Origin: Cardiocondyla obscurior
Taxonomy: Eukaryota; Arthropoda; Insecta; Hymenoptera; Formicidae
Length of the DNA: 64,000 bases
Reading direction: 5' to 3'
Assembly: GCF_019399895.1 (NCBI RefSeq)
Contig: NC_091877.1
Span: 2,108,001-2,172,000, forward strand
The notes beneath the pieces are model-generated. The model was not told the DNA's origin and did not search any database. It saw nothing but the letters and a program-made list of their open reading frames with translations. The position numbers were made by a program, and so were the translations under genes. Shown piece by piece: positions 38,329 through 52,007 of the stretch (the first letter of the stretch is position 1; each line of letters begins with the position of its first letter).

Positions 38329-41300
38329 TTAATCGTGCACGAGATGAAGAACGCAATCTCTGTTAATCCCAATTTCTTTTAAAGATGTATTTACACGGTG
38401 TAATCTCTTCGGCGAATACCTTTAAATAATGATATTAACTGTAATTTTAACTAAAGCGAATTAAGTAATATTATAAATCTTTTTCTTCTCAAATATTATT
38501 TTACGATTATTATTCCTATAAATTAAATCTCAATTAAAATGGTATTTTCTCACCCGCTCAACACAACTTTATATCCTTTATACGCGGATGTTGAAATGGC
38601 TTTATCAAGTAATTCATATAACTTCGCCACTGACTCATCGGCCAAGATATGCACTAGATATATAGTACTACCAGTTAATGATCTAACTTTTAATCGCAGC
38701 TCGTTAGGTTTTCCTGCCGCTTCGTTAATGTGACGCAATAATGGAGACTATAATAATAAAAATTTAGATTTTAAAATAAAAACTTTAGGCACAGCTGACT
38801 TTCGCATATTTATTCTAATTATTTTTGTTATCAGTTAAACTTATTTCTCACTGTAATTTTTTTTGCGGAAGTAGCCGATTTTGAACCTCGAGGATGTTTC
38901 ATTGCGAGGGATTCAAAGGCAAGATCAACATCTTTAATCTCACCAATTTTATTGATTCCAGCAGTGCTTAATGTTTTTGATTTTAATATTGATTTTATAC
39001 CTAATCGATCTCCGGGCGAATTGGCGGACTTCGAACGTAATCGAAAACGATTATTAAGAGCTCGTGACCTACCGGGAAAATTTAACTACAGTATATAAAT
39101 AACTGCTAATTATTTTATTTAAAAAACTAAACCTTGATGACGATCTATCGGAAAAGCTGTGATATCTCGTTTTACTGTTAGATGCAGATCTCAAAGTATC
39201 TCTCGACTTGGACGACTGCTCATTTAATGATATATCATATTCTATATTTTTCATAGCCGATTCTCTCTTTCAAAATTAAAGAAGTATATAATATATTAAT
39301 AATGCAAAGTAATATTTTGGATAATGTAATCAATAACAAAATTTACTTTTTCTCGCCGACTGCTCAGTGCTAATTCAGCATTAATATGAGACTGAAGGTG
39401 GGAACTTGAGCAAGCATTATTATGTGAAGCCAGAATTTGTGATCTCAAAGAAATGAAATTTACAGAAGGTGATTCTGAAGATGTTTTCGAATCCAACATA
39501 CTATCAAAGCATTAAAATAATGTTACTTTACATAATTATAACGAGATACATAGCATATAAATTCTTTAAATTCAAGATCATAAAAATAAATTAGAAAATT
39601 AATTTGCTTGCTATTTTCTTTTTCAATTTTCAGAAATATTACATAATAAATCAGATACTTAAAATTTAATTTCTTTGAAATAATGATAGTACCGGGAAAG
39701 TGATAACGGAATGTTCATGGAAGTGCTATCTTTCGACGAAGAGTTTACACGAGTAGGTCTATGGCGCACGTTATTTGATCTGAAGGATGTTGTCGACAAG
39801 ACGTTATCTACTGGAGATTGTTTTCCCAACCGATATCCCTGACCGGGAAAGCAAACAGAATCCTCTACATGTAAAACTGTTCTATGATCTTCGATCTACA
39901 AGTGTAACGAATTTAATCGTGAAAAGGAAGGAATACATTTTTATTCCCCATTAACAAAAAGAAAAAGAAAGTCTATTTCTAAAAATTATATAAATTATCA
40001 CCACGTATAAATCAAAAAATTAAACTACGTTTACCATAAAGGGCACGCCATCAGGATAATCTTGTTGCAATTCAGATGGAAAATATCCATCCAGAATATC
40101 ACGTACGAACGAGATTGCAGATGGATTATTGTAAGACCGCAATGGTCCCTCATTTACTCTCATACCGTTTTTATAAAGTTTCAGTGTCATGCAAGAAGTG
40201 GTCTTAAAATGCATAAAGAGAATGTTGATTGGTAATATGAATTATTTCTCATATTTACGAATTAAAAAAAAAAAAGCATTGCGTGCGTAATTTCGTGAGT
40301 GTTTGTTTAACAAATAATTCGCGCGATACGAAAGTGAGCGTTACAAAATTAAAACATTACTTTGAAAGTCGCCCCGCCTCCTTTCTCGTTATGATGAATA
40401 TGAACTTCACCCTTTCCCGCGGCTAAATTCAACTGATCGATATTCGCAACTAACTGCTCGTAACAAGCGTCGACATAATTACTAAAATGGAGTTATAATT
40501 GATTATTATTTTTATTACTCCTACTTCCAATCAATAAAACAAAAAAGAAATATTAATTTCTATTACTTGCTATCGTCATCCACGCTAGTCGTATCTTTCG
40601 AATTGCCCACCCATATCAATCCATAATCAGTCAAGAACTTCTGCAATATCAAAATGACATTGCTAATTTACGGTATATACAATTTTAAACGTGCAAAACA
40701 AAGATATTTATTATAAACTTTAACCTCCATATCGCTGATTTTATGTTCTAGTGTCAAACATCGTTGATAAAAATATTCGGAATTGTTAGCATGACTTTGT
40801 TGCTCCTTCTTTCGCAGCAATTCCTGACTCTTATACTTATTTTCCCACTCTTTGATCTACCAAGTAATGCGAAATATTATTCAAAAATTAAAAAAAAAAG
40901 GGGAAAATTGCATTTAAAAAAATTTATACGTTCTTAAGTATGAAATAAAATATCAGAATATAGAAAGAGCTCTCTACTAAATTGACTATAAATATTATAG
41001 AATAATATTCTACATCCCTAGATTAAAAAGGCGTACGTAAAGAGAACCTTCCGCTTTAACCGTCCAATTTCCTGATCTTTCGTTTGCAAGCTTTCTTCAG
41101 CTTTCGTCAAAACGGATTGCATCTTTCGCATTTGCGATTCAGCTACATGTAGCTGCTTCGTCAATATACCGATAAGCTCACTTTCTGAAACCGATTATTT
41201 GCGACGACGGATGTCACATTAAAAACAAAATTTTAAAGACTCTGAATGCTTAATGCAAAACTATTTAAAAGGCTAACAAAATTGGTTATACGTATATTCA

Positions 41301-41852
41301 AATATTAATTCTTTCCCACCCACAAATATTGTATATTATTATAAATTAGTTTTTGATTTTTTAAATATATTAATTAAATATAAAACCTTCTTCGATTATG
41401 TCATTTACAGCAACAGAATTTCTAGTCGTTTTAAACGTTTTATTCCACAATTTTCTCGTGGAGAGATTTGAATTGGAAACCTGATATTCAAATATATTTT
41501 AAATCAAATTAATGTAATTTAATATAATATAATGCATTTTATATCACGGATTTATTAACCTGAGTTGAAGATTTGCCATAACCAAGCATAATTTTATTAT
41601 CTTCCGACAGATCTATCTTCAGATCTGCCGCTGAGATATCCGATATACATGTTGATGAGGGCAGTGTCTTTAATCTAGTAAGATACTATTATTTCTTTAA
41701 TAAACGCATTAAATAATTTTTTTAAAAATGCATATCTTTTCCAAGTGTAATTCATATCGTAACATAACCTACTTGCAATCGCTGTCGTGTGACATTAAAG
41801 AATTTTTCGTACGTCTCTTTTTCGACTGAATTAAAAAGTTTTTTTGATTCAT
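38329..41852 (-). CDS. UBXN11: UBX domain-containing protein 11-like (SEP and UBX domains)
   Basis: Fourteen exons join in phase to 637 residues: 41852-41773, 41674-41560, 41480-41387, 41184-41048, 40856-40725, 40640-40567, 40481-40361, 40202-40035, 39895-39693, 39500-39347, 39266-39133, 39068-38852, 38747-38554 and 38419-38329. Residues of about 97-186 are charged, heptad-like and end in KFLTDYGLIWVG, a UBXN11-type feature. Residues 252-307 form a SEP domain (LKLYKNGMRV, RSYNNPSAISF, ILDGYFPSELQ). A Ser/Arg-rich spacer follows. Residues of about 555-637 form a UBX fold (LRLKVRSLTGS ... YSPKRLHRVNTSL ... CVLHLVHD). SEP/UBX proteins are p97/VCP adaptors; mammalian UBXN11 (Socius) binds Rnd GTPases. 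The start is the first ATG after a probable 5' UTR intron. The identification rests on domain order and motifs. Confidence 0.88.
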
Positions 41853-42060
41853 ATTTTAAGTAATGGTATTAATTATCGAGTTCGGCAACAATTACATGAA
41901 TTTTCTTACATTGCCAAAAAAGAAAATAATTACCGTCCGAAGTTGTATTTACAATACAAATAGACTATCACGAGAAAAGTAACGACAATTTTAAATGACA
42001 CTAGAACAAACTATGCGCACGCCTCGCGTGTGCTATTTTTCTAGGAGATTCCAATTTGTG
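41853..42060 (-). promoter_or_regulatory. Probable 5' UTR and promoter of the UBX gene
   Basis: Read on the minus strand, a GC-richer patch (about 42010-42060) is followed by an exon-like block ending CTTCGGACG before GTAATT. A short intron follows, ending GCAATGTAAG, and then a leader runs to the ATG at 41852. This gives the gene its own transcription start, separate from the repeat module immediately upstream (42107-42780). It is inferred from splice-like signals only. Confidence 0.4.
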
Positions 42061-42106
42061 CGCGTCATTATAATTGGGGATGTTAATTGATCATAATTTC
42101 TATTTA

Positions 42107-42780
42107 ATAATTACAATTGAGCAACCGATGATCAACGGCGGGTTGCTGGTTCAAGAAATTCCAATTAAAAATTAAGAAAAAAAATTATGCAACTCACCGA
42201 TCTGCATGAGCTTCAGCGGAGTTGAAGAGTTCTGCCGGTGACTGTAACAGAAAAGAAAACACATTATTGTAGACATGTTAGTATTGAAAGTAATGTAACG
42301 GTGAAGTTTTATTTTTATAAAAATTTTTTTAATAAATAATTTATATTAACCTAAAAGTTGCTCCGCCGATGCAGGATGCCCATCCCGGGCCTGCTCCTCC
42401 TCCCAGTTGGGACGTGTCGAGCCATCCCTCCGCGCACTGGAAACTCGCGAACGCGACCGGGTGATTCGCACGATAATGTACAGCAATCAGTTTTTAAAGT
42501 TCGCGTAACACTTGCTTGGCAGGTAGACAACGGCGGTCTTCCACAGGACACTGTCGTTCACAAGGCTCCCAGGGCGAAGGCGAGACACAGGTACACGACG
42601 TGGGGTAAACTATCAGAGAATCCGCTCAGATGATATCCGTCTCGAAAACCGATGCTCCTTCCGCGTAACCGGGTGGTCTCTGCAACGGACTGTGCAACGG
42701 ATCGCGTAGGCGTAGACCGTTAGCGATCAGATCAGGCGATCCATGGAGCGCTGTGATTGGTCGGCGCGCTAGGGTTTTCT
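42107..42780 (-). repeat. Dispersed two-block module, copy B
   Basis: On the minus strand, a CCAAT-box block (reverse of GCTGTGATTGGTCGGCGCG, about 42727-42775) is followed by block 1 (about 42449-42353, containing ATGGCTCGACACGTCCC). About 110 nt later comes a 44-nt block 2 (42241-42198) with acceptor GTTACAG-type and donor GTGAGT. A near-identical tail of about 90 nt follows, running to 42107. Compared with copy C, block 1 has a 2-nt insertion that changes its frame, and its donor is weak (GTTAAT). It sits just upstream of the UBX gene. Confidence 0.6.
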
Positions 42781-45700
42781 ATCACCCGACTGTCGCTGAG
42801 TGTCGACGGTGTGGTTCAAATATTATTGCGCGCCGGTGGTCGCGGGTAAGGAAAAATCACGAAGGCCGTCTTTGCCTGGAACATATAAATTAAATGTTAA
42901 AATTAAACGGGACCACAAAATCGCCGATTTGATAGATGACACATTAATGCAACCATTAATAATGTCAAGAAAACTTTTAATTAACATCTTTTTTTTTTTT
43001 TTTTTAATTTATTATTTATTTTTTATAAAGATTGAGTTTAAAGTTAAAAGATTAATATCACTTAGTTTATATTTATATACACCGTATTTAAATAAAAGTG
43101 ACAGAAAAGATAATTCTATCTTATCAATACTTAAGAAATTAACATGTTACATGTAAAGTTATCGCAACTGCGTCGGCGCAATGGGCGTTCATTGATCGTT
43201 TTGATCGCAGTGGTTATCTCGCTGGTTATCGTCATCGAAGACGCTGACGTAACGAGTTGCGTCGACTGATAGTATACGCGGTGCGGCGTCCCACCGGTGC
43301 CCTGCAAATCTGCATTTCGGTTCGCCTTATCTTATCTTGCTTTGCCCTGGCCACGACTTTGTCGTTTTTACTCTTTCGTAAAGCAACACGCTTCTCTCAC
43401 CAACGTGGGTGAACACACGCCTATATTGACGTGTGTGCCGCCGCGTGGATGAAAATGCCGCGCAAGAGAGCATCCACGTTACACAAAACATTTGCTGGAC
43501 GCCGAAACATAACTAAAGTGAGTAGCGATCGATTATCCTACGATTTCCACGATCTTTGTCGCACTGTTTTCGAAACCACCACGGTGAGTGCTTCTTACAG
43601 TTTGACCAAGTCAACGTGTTTAACCTCAAACATGTAGTTGCTGTAGTCTACATCAGTGATACACCTTATAGAATGATGCAGACAGCAGCAAATTCATTGC
43701 TTGCAAATCTCAAGAGCCATGTAAATGTAATTCTATTATTTATCGTTATTTTACCTTTTCTAAACACGTCTTAATTGGAAGCTAGACACGAAAAAATGGA
43801 TGGACTAGCTGTACGTAATATCATATGCAACGTTCCATTTTTCTTATTAAGTGTTGCAATTTCAACGTTATCAAAGTATGGTATAAATTAAAGTGATTGT
43901 GGCAAATGTAATAAAGTTAATGATAAAAGGGCCAGTTTTAAAAAACTATATATATATATATGTGTATATATTGCTATATTAGAAACCGTTGACGTCTCAA
44001 CCACAGTTAATCAAAATTAAATGGACCTTTTAAGGATTCCTTGCCAATAGAACAATTCTCACAGTAATTGACGCGTTTCTTTAATCATTATGTAACCAGA
44101 AAGTTGCAGAGCTACAAAAAGTTATTTTTACCTTGACATCTGTTGCAAGTAATAACAGTTCAATACATTAAACAACATTCTTTCAATCTACTTTTTTCAA
44201 TAAATATATCAAGTACATTCACAGTTTCTAAATTCTCTTAGTAGATCAAGATCATTTTTCTATTAATGTTACTTTTTTTTCTTTTTTACTTTATACATAC
44301 AAAGTATTACTCTATCTAACAAATTAATAAATCACATTCTATGAATGCAGAAAATACATTTGATTTTCGACGTGTAGAAATAAAGTTATAATTAACGAAT
44401 ATGTTAAATTGTTAAGACACACATCACTTTTGCCTTTGCTTAAAATAAAATTTTTATTGGTCGTATTGCACGACCTGTTTCAATTGTGAAGTTAATAAGG
44501 TCAACTGAGATAACTAAGCCTAATATTACAGACAACGAAATTCTTTGTTAAGACAATTGATGATTGGATAAAAAAAAAAAACTATTTCTTTGTGATTATG
44601 AGATCCTAGCCTTGATCTATACATTGTATATCTTTTGTACTATCAGAAAAAAAAAGAAGATCCATACTAGGTCTACTAGGAGACCCTTGAAACTTGTGAG
44701 GTCACATAATGGGTATTAAGCATTATCATTTGACTCGTCAATACAACACGGACTATCGATTAAAGAACAGTTTCTATACTTCAGCGCGGAATGCACTTAA
44801 GAATGTTTGAGGAGTGTAAAATAATTTACGACGAGTATGTGCGATGCACTTGTATTGACAACTATGTATATACATTACGTACAGAAAACATAACGATTAA
44901 TTTTTGTGACTCACGTGAAAGAACTTGAATAAGAAAAAGTTTTTTTTTTAAGACCAAGAAAGTACTTCTACGAATTAAATATTATTCTTGTCAATGTCTT
45001 TACTTCCAAAGCGTAAAAAAAAAAATCTAAAACTTTGCATATCAAGATTACGCATGAGCTGTTAAATTTATTGTTCACGATACGTTTAATTAATTATACT
45101 ATTGATGTAACGCTCTTTTAAGTTCTCGTGTTTATCAACGCATTCTTATATAAAATTGCCATTTCAAAGTCATTCGCTTAAATGCGCGATCAATTTTTTT
45201 AAAATTAATTATATCTCGCTCCACCACGATGAGAAGATTATAATCTGCAGGCAGCAATTACGTAATCATTACTTCTATATCGTGTCTACATATTTATCAC
45301 GTTACATCAAAATTATTTAAAAAGTATTCCAATTCAATTAATTCCTAAGATAATTATATATTTTTTTTAATACAAATAATTATCGTTTTCTTTCTGTTTT
45401 AATTCTTTTTTTTTCTTTCTTTCTTTTTTACGTTTTAGTTTATTACGTAAATATTTTTTATTTCAACATTTTTAATTTATAATTTACTTCTCATCGTTTT
45501 TCTTACATAATGAACATTTTGATAAGTCATTCATTTTAAACTTTCAAGTTTAGTGTGCAATTGTTAATAGCTGCTAAAAAGTTTCATTATTGCATCACAT
45601 TTACAACAGGTATAACATAGTATTCTGCATGTTCGTTTCGCGTTATACCAAGAATACGATCGAAACGGTGCGATGGTGGGGTCAATAAAGATAGTCAACG

Positions 45701-46954
45701 CCTCGTGGTCCGGTCTTTCAGTGTCGACACTTCGTTCAGTTTGCAATCATGTTGACTGCATCGCGGTCTCTTCTGTTCGCTGCGCGCATCGAATCGCGAC
45801 TGTTAAGCTTCGTAAAATTATAACCGCGTCTTGCCGCACGCTTTTGAACCTCTGGCGCAACTGACATTTCGCACGAACATAGTGGTAACGTTAACGTGAC
45901 AATTTCTTATATTCATAAATCACAAGCACACTTGTTATTTGTTCTAATCTGCTACTATCAATGCGACGCGATCGAGGTTATTCTGCATTCAACATGACTC
46001 TTAGAAAATGAAGAAAATGCTAATACTGTGCTTTTTTTTTCACTCGCCATTACTAGCAAATCATATTCGTTGGACTATGTTAATTGACACCACCATTTCG
46101 TTATTAAAATTACTTTGTTAGCAGAATTTTGATATCAAAGATAATGTGTTAAAATACTACGAAAATAAGATGAAAGTTACAGCATTTATTTTATCTATTT
46201 TAAAAAATTATATTTTTACATTATATTTTACTTGATGATATTATTTTTATTATGACATAAAATTATTTACGAATTGTCGTAATTAATCCGAGCTGCATGA
46301 CTTTGCTTTTAATCCCTTTTCGCATTTTAAATTAAATGATAAATCTCGACAAGTTTTTGCGGAAGTATTACTTCATTAGAATCGCATGTTTAACTTCAAT
46401 TATTTCTGTAATTGAAGTCGTACAATTAATCTATTACTTCGCGAGAAACAATACATTAATCTTATTAAAGTGTCGCAAATATTAAAATTGATATGAATTT
46501 ATGATTTTTATACTGATTATAATTCACTACTCATCAGATATTGCAAATATATAATAATATAGTTATACCTTAAGCAATTTTATTTATGTCTAATCTAACT
46601 CATCAAACAATAACCGCAGTTTTTATAAATAAATAAAAATAAAATTAATTTTTTTCTGTAAATAATAAAATAATATAATATTTCTAAATTAATTTTTTAC
46701 GAAGGTTTCCGCAAAGAACTTCAAGAATGTCGATATGAGTTTCGTGTCGGAATTTTATTCTATTCTCATAAACTACGACCTCGATGCAATAGTTCAAATA
46801 TCTTAGAAACTTATTGACCCTATTTCACATACTTAACAAAATAAAAACTAAATTACGCGTCACGTACGACTTAAAATACTCATTTTCGTAACTCAGTGTT
46901 ATAAAAAAAAAAAAAACTGCTTGTTAAATTAGATTAATCTTTTCTATTTTGCAG
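42781..46954. other. Intergenic region with GC-rich, exon-like patches upstream of the SLC17 gene
   Basis: A GC-rich segment at 42781-42846 ends in a donor-like CGCGGGTAAGG. A second, at about 43170-43590, has two strong donor-like sites (after 43517, ATAACTAAA then GTGAGT; after 43582, CCACCACG then GTGAGT). A third GC-rich patch spans 45640-45900. These could be alternative 5' untranslated first exons of the SLC17 gene, whose ATG exon begins with an acceptor at 46954. Between them the DNA is AT-rich without coding signal. Only transcript data could assign them. Confidence 0.35.
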
Positions 46955-47023
46955 ACTCCAAGGTGATCTTTGTATTTTCACCGTGAACAACAGATTCGCT
47001 TTTTTACCTCCGATTAAATAGGC

Positions 47024-50000
47024 ATGCAAGAAATGGAAGAATCTCAAAGGTAAAAGAAAAAAAAATTTAAGCCCAAAACTGAAACTATTCATAAAGTGTA
47101 TTCGTAATCTAAAATATGACTGTTTCGTCTTATCGCAATATTGTATTTCTTATGGTTTTTTTTTTTTGCAGATATGAGGAATCTGATATGTATAAGGAAC
47201 AGCCACCTTGTAGTTTGCGAAAATTGGGAGGTAAGATTTTTTTTTCTTTATCTTTTTTTTTATCTTTGCAGCGTGACGTAAAACAATTTTCTATTCGAAA
47301 AAAAATCGACATGGTAATCTTAGTCATTACGTTGTCTGCTACAGATATGATAAATATTGCGCGATTCTTGATAATTAGATTGAATTAATTTTTTAATTGC
47401 AGATATGGTTCCAGCACGTGTCGTGCTGTACATGCTTTCGTTTTCCGGATTTCTCGTGTCTTTTATGATGAGAACAGACATTAATATCGCCATGGTGGCC
47501 ATGGCGAAGATGCCATCAACAAACAATGAAACTACCGCACTCACGTCTCATTGTTACACAATACCAAATGCGTCACACGAGACAAATACTTCTACAACCA
47601 TACCGGAGGTACGGTTGAATAATATGATATTACATAGAGCGCATAATTTCTTTTTTGTACATGTATTTTTTCTTTTTTTTTCTTCTTTTTTTCTCCTCTT
47701 TTTATACGAGTTTCGAAATAGTAATGATTTATTTCCTCCGAAAAAAAACATCTAGCTTACGTAAGAAAAAATAATTTTTTTACAAAGTTTTGTTGTATCA
47801 AGTAGCATTAAAATTAAGCATATGTTATGCTGCATGTTTTTTTCATTCCTAGTCAGAAATATAATGACTGGCAATACCGTAACAACTTATTTGAATATGA
47901 TGAATACAAGCTACTTTGATGTTGTATAAGACAAACTGTAATGCAAATGCATTATGTTAATCTTATTAAATGTATCATCGTATAGTAATGATTAAGTAAT
48001 AACGAGTTAATTGCAGACTTTTTTTTATATGTAAATTTAAAGTATCAGAGTAAAAAAAAAGAAATAATAAAGTAATGCTTATCAATTTTTTAATAAAAAC
48101 TCGTATGTTTCTCGATTATTATTAAAAATTGTTAATTTAATTATTGTAACTCTAATAAATTACTAATCCATTTAACTCAAACTTGTCAAATTGTAGAAAT
48201 TTTACGCATATCATAATATAATATTATTTTTTCTTATAAACAGGAAGGCGAGTTCGAGTGGAGTCCAGCTATTCAATCAACCATTCTGAGTTCCTTCTAT
48301 TGGTGTTACATACTTTCGCAAATGCTCGGTGGTGTTCTAACTCAGTATTTTGGTACTAAAACCATATTTGGCGGATCTCAAGTCGTCACTGCCGTTTGCA
48401 GTTTACTCATGCCAACTGCCGCAGAAAATCATTATGGGGCCATGATAGCATTGCGCAGTATACAGGGCATCGCAAGTGTAAGACATTAATTATCCATTTA
48501 AAAAAAAGCAATCTTTGAAATATCGTTAAAATTTTTTTTCTATTTCTCGGGATAATAAAACGAATTTTATTTTAATTAGGGACTTACATGGCCCGCAATG
48601 TATGCCGTAATCGGACACTGGATTCCACCAGACGAACGCTCACGCTTCATGTCTTCCTTTCAAGGTACGTTAAAAAAACCCGTTGCTAACGGAAATTTTC
48701 GTGTGTTACAGTGAAACTTCGATACATTCGATCCAAAATTAGACGAAAACTTTGCGCGTACCCTCATATTACAGTCGCAAGTATATAATCGAATTCGCAT
48801 TCTTTTCAATTGTGTTCACGTGAATACTAATTCTACACGCTTCTTTCAGAGTGGAATGTGGAAGTTCGAATGAGAACGTATTATACTTTCAGTTAAAATT
48901 CCAGATCAAGAAAATAACTTTTCTTTTTTTTTCATTTTTGCTAAAATGATAATGATTTTGTATAAATGTCGCGCGTCGATCTACGCAAAAATTGGTTTAT
49001 TAATGATAAAAATCGCTTGTTAATGATCCCGAATAGTTCATCTCTACAAGGTTGCATTCGCCGGACCGAGGGGTATACTCAACAGCAACCGCTCAACAGC
49101 ATGAGAAAGGCCGAGTATACTTCCAGCTGGTAGAATCAGCCGGACTCGTCCAACATGTATATGATTTATATTTGCCTTTCTTATGTGTACAAAAATCTAT
49201 TTTGATTATTTCCATTTGTCTGCACTATGACTTACTAATAAATCTAATTATCTCTCTTGGTCAAACTTTTCCAGAGACGGACCACAAGTTTCGTTCTATT
49301 TAATTCTAATTACGAGATAGCGCGTTTTTGCTTACCTGTTGATCTAAATTATTGAGTCTAAGTTATCAAACTTTATTCCTTCTAAAATAAAATTTATTCA
49401 AATAATGTAGATTAAATCCGCGTTTGAAAAGATTTATAATTTATTTCAGACTTTAGAATTAAATTCTATGTCTAGTTATATTTCATTCTTCATTTTAAAT
49501 GTAAGTGTATGTTCTAAGTGTACAACGCGTGTATATAACTTGATTTTTCTAACACAATTTCTTTTTGCGATACCGATCTCTACGTACGTGAAAGTGACGC
49601 TTGTTTTACAGGTAGAACGAGTTTAAACTTTTATTATTTGCAGACGTAGAAGTTTCATTGTCCCACCTATTAACAGCTTCATCATGCCTCATCATCGCCT
49701 TTGCGTACTAAGTCTTTACTTGAATCGCTTTACAGGGTGAGATACGATACCTCGACCTGAAGAGCGATCATCACCACGCATGAGTTGTAACAAATCAAGA
49801 AGGCCATACGACAAGCATCATGTTTCAGCTTCTACCGGATCTTAGGGTGAGCTATTCCTAACGTCTAGGTTGTCTCTATATTCAGGGTTCAGCATTGGCA
49901 TTGGTTTGACCTATCCGTTGTGCGCGTTCATCATTGCCCATTTCGGATGGAGGGCTGTATTCTACACAACTGGTACGGTCGGTCTCGTCTGGTGCGTCTT

Positions 50001-51272
50001 TTGGTATTTTTGCGCTTTCGACACTCCTGCCTTGCATCCCCGAATATCTAAGCCGGAACTTCGTTACATTCAACACTGCGTCAGAAACCAAGTTATCGGA
50101 GCTAACGAGGTAAGCTAATTTGCATTTAACCGTTAATCAAAATCATTGAAAACAAACGCGATAACATAATTGTTTTTTTTTTCTTAAAGGATCTGCCCGT
50201 TCCTTGGAAATCGATACTCACGTCTTGGCCAGCGTGGGCTATCGGTATTACAACTTTCGGAAGAATATGGGTACATTATGTCTTTATTATTCCCGGGCCG
50301 CGCTATATGAAGACGGTGTTAGGATTTAGTATACAAGCAGTACGTATTCGAGACAACTTGATACTGAACTGTTATTTTTTTCTTTTTATATAAAATATAA
50401 CTAACAGACTACTAATTGAAATTACGAATTTGTTTAGAACGGTATTCTGTCGGGTGCCCCATTTATCTGTAGTTACTTAAGCTCAGTTTTGTTCTGCTAC
50501 GTTGCGGATCTCCTAGTCACACGGCAAATCATGACTTTAATCACGGTGCGCAAAATATTTACGGCGCTATGTAAGTTCACCTGCGGTTTTTCTAATACTC
50601 TATTGATACTCTGCAAGTAAATTGAGCAATTAATTCTCTTTTTGTTTTTCTTACAGCTCAAGTGGTTCCTGGAATACTTGTGATTTTAATTGGATACTTA
50701 GGTTGCGACATTATTCTAGTTTTAATCGTATGGTTCTTAGCTGTTACTCTCATAACAGCTGGCTACGCAGGTGCAATGGCCAACATCGTTGACATCGCAC
50801 CCAATTTTGCTGGTCAGTGCGCTTATTATTTAGCGAATATATTTATTTATAAAGAATACTGATATTAACAGATATTAATATCGTTTTTTAGGACCGGTGT
50901 TAGCTTTCGCGCAAACGATTCATATGACCGCTAGTTTTCTATCTCCTATAGTAGCTGGTCTGCTCACACAGGAAAGCGTAAGTTACATATCCTCTTTTAT
51001 TACTTTCCGTCTTTTACTCAATAATTAAAGTGATATATTTTATACAGCAAGATCTCGATTCTTGGAGGCGAGTATTCGCGGTTACTGCAGGTGTATCTTG
51101 CAGTACATACATCGCCTATCAGATATTTGGTACAGCGGATATACAAGCGTGGAACTATCCCGATCAAAAATACCCTCAATCTGCTCAGGAAGATTCTCAT
51201 CCGTTAAACGACTCGCCGCGAAAGAGGAGCAAGATTGTTCCGAGCCAAAAGAATCCGTCAGAACAGACGTAA
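47024..51272 (+). CDS. SLC17-family transporter (sialin / vesicular glutamate transporter-like MFS)
   Basis: Eleven coding exons join in phase to 527 residues: 47024-47049, 47172-47230, 47403-47608, 48244-48477, 48580-48664, 49886-50109, 50190-50339, 50438-50570, 50657-50812, 50892-50977 and 51048-51272. The protein is a multi-pass major facilitator carrier. The first helix contains SFMMRTDINIAMVAMA, typical of SLC17. A long first lumenal or extracellular loop carries several N-glycosylation sequons. Further family motifs are QSTILSSFYWCYILSQ, the GLTWPAMYAVIGHWIPPDER block and a C-terminal NYPD. SLC17 members carry organic anions, phosphate or glutamate; the substrate cannot be read from sequence alone. 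The ATG lies 69 nt inside an exon whose acceptor (46954) implies an upstream untranslated exon. The tail after the last helix is short and charged. Confidence 0.9.
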
Positions 51273-52007
51273 TGTAACTTCGATTCCTTATTTTCCCGTT
51301 TCGTCATTCCTTACGTTAAAATTTAAGTCTTTTTTTTTTTAACGTGCGTAAAAGCGCGGTCGAGTATATGTATTAATATGAGAATACCTATTTTCAATAC
51401 TGTTTTATTGTTGTAAATAGATCCGATTGTTGATACGGGAGAAATTATATAATTGTCAAAGTATTATGAAATACGAAGAAGAATATTTTTGTGAAATAAT
51501 TATCTCAGGTACATGACAAAATGTTCCAATCAGTTTCTAACGCAAAATGTACGTAGAATACAGATATTGTTACACAAGTAATGCACAAATGTTAAAAAAA
51601 AATAATTGGTAATAAGTAGAATGCGTTTGTGAGATATCACACAATTCTAACTCGAGACATGTTGTTTTCCAGATAACACTATTTTTTCTTAAAGGATACG
51701 CAATTATTTTTGCGTCATATAATTGCCCGTAGCTTAAGTAATATGCAGTTTTTATTAATTACTTATTATTGTTAGCTATCTTAACGAACATATTTTTAAT
51801 TACACGAGTAAGATAAATTTAACTTTGTGAAATCTCACACACCTTTGCATTCTAATGTGTAAATAATGTTTAATGAATAATATTCCTTAATTCTGCCTAA
51901 GATGCACTCGTTACTTTGAAATTATTATGTGAACACAATTTGTAATTATATTTATACACGACTTAAGATCTCAGTTACTTAAAACGTTTTGTATGAGATG
52001 TACTCAC

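Noticed and set aside
42130..42165. GGTTCAAGAAATTCC resembling a tRNA-derived SINE B box
   Set aside because: The spacing and bases do not fit the B-box consensus, and no A box lies at the right distance upstream.
48665..49885. Possible extra coding exon in the SLC17 gene between SSFQG and FSIGIGLTYP
   Set aside because: The flanking exons already join into the expected continuous family motif, and the frames in between have no membrane-segment pattern.
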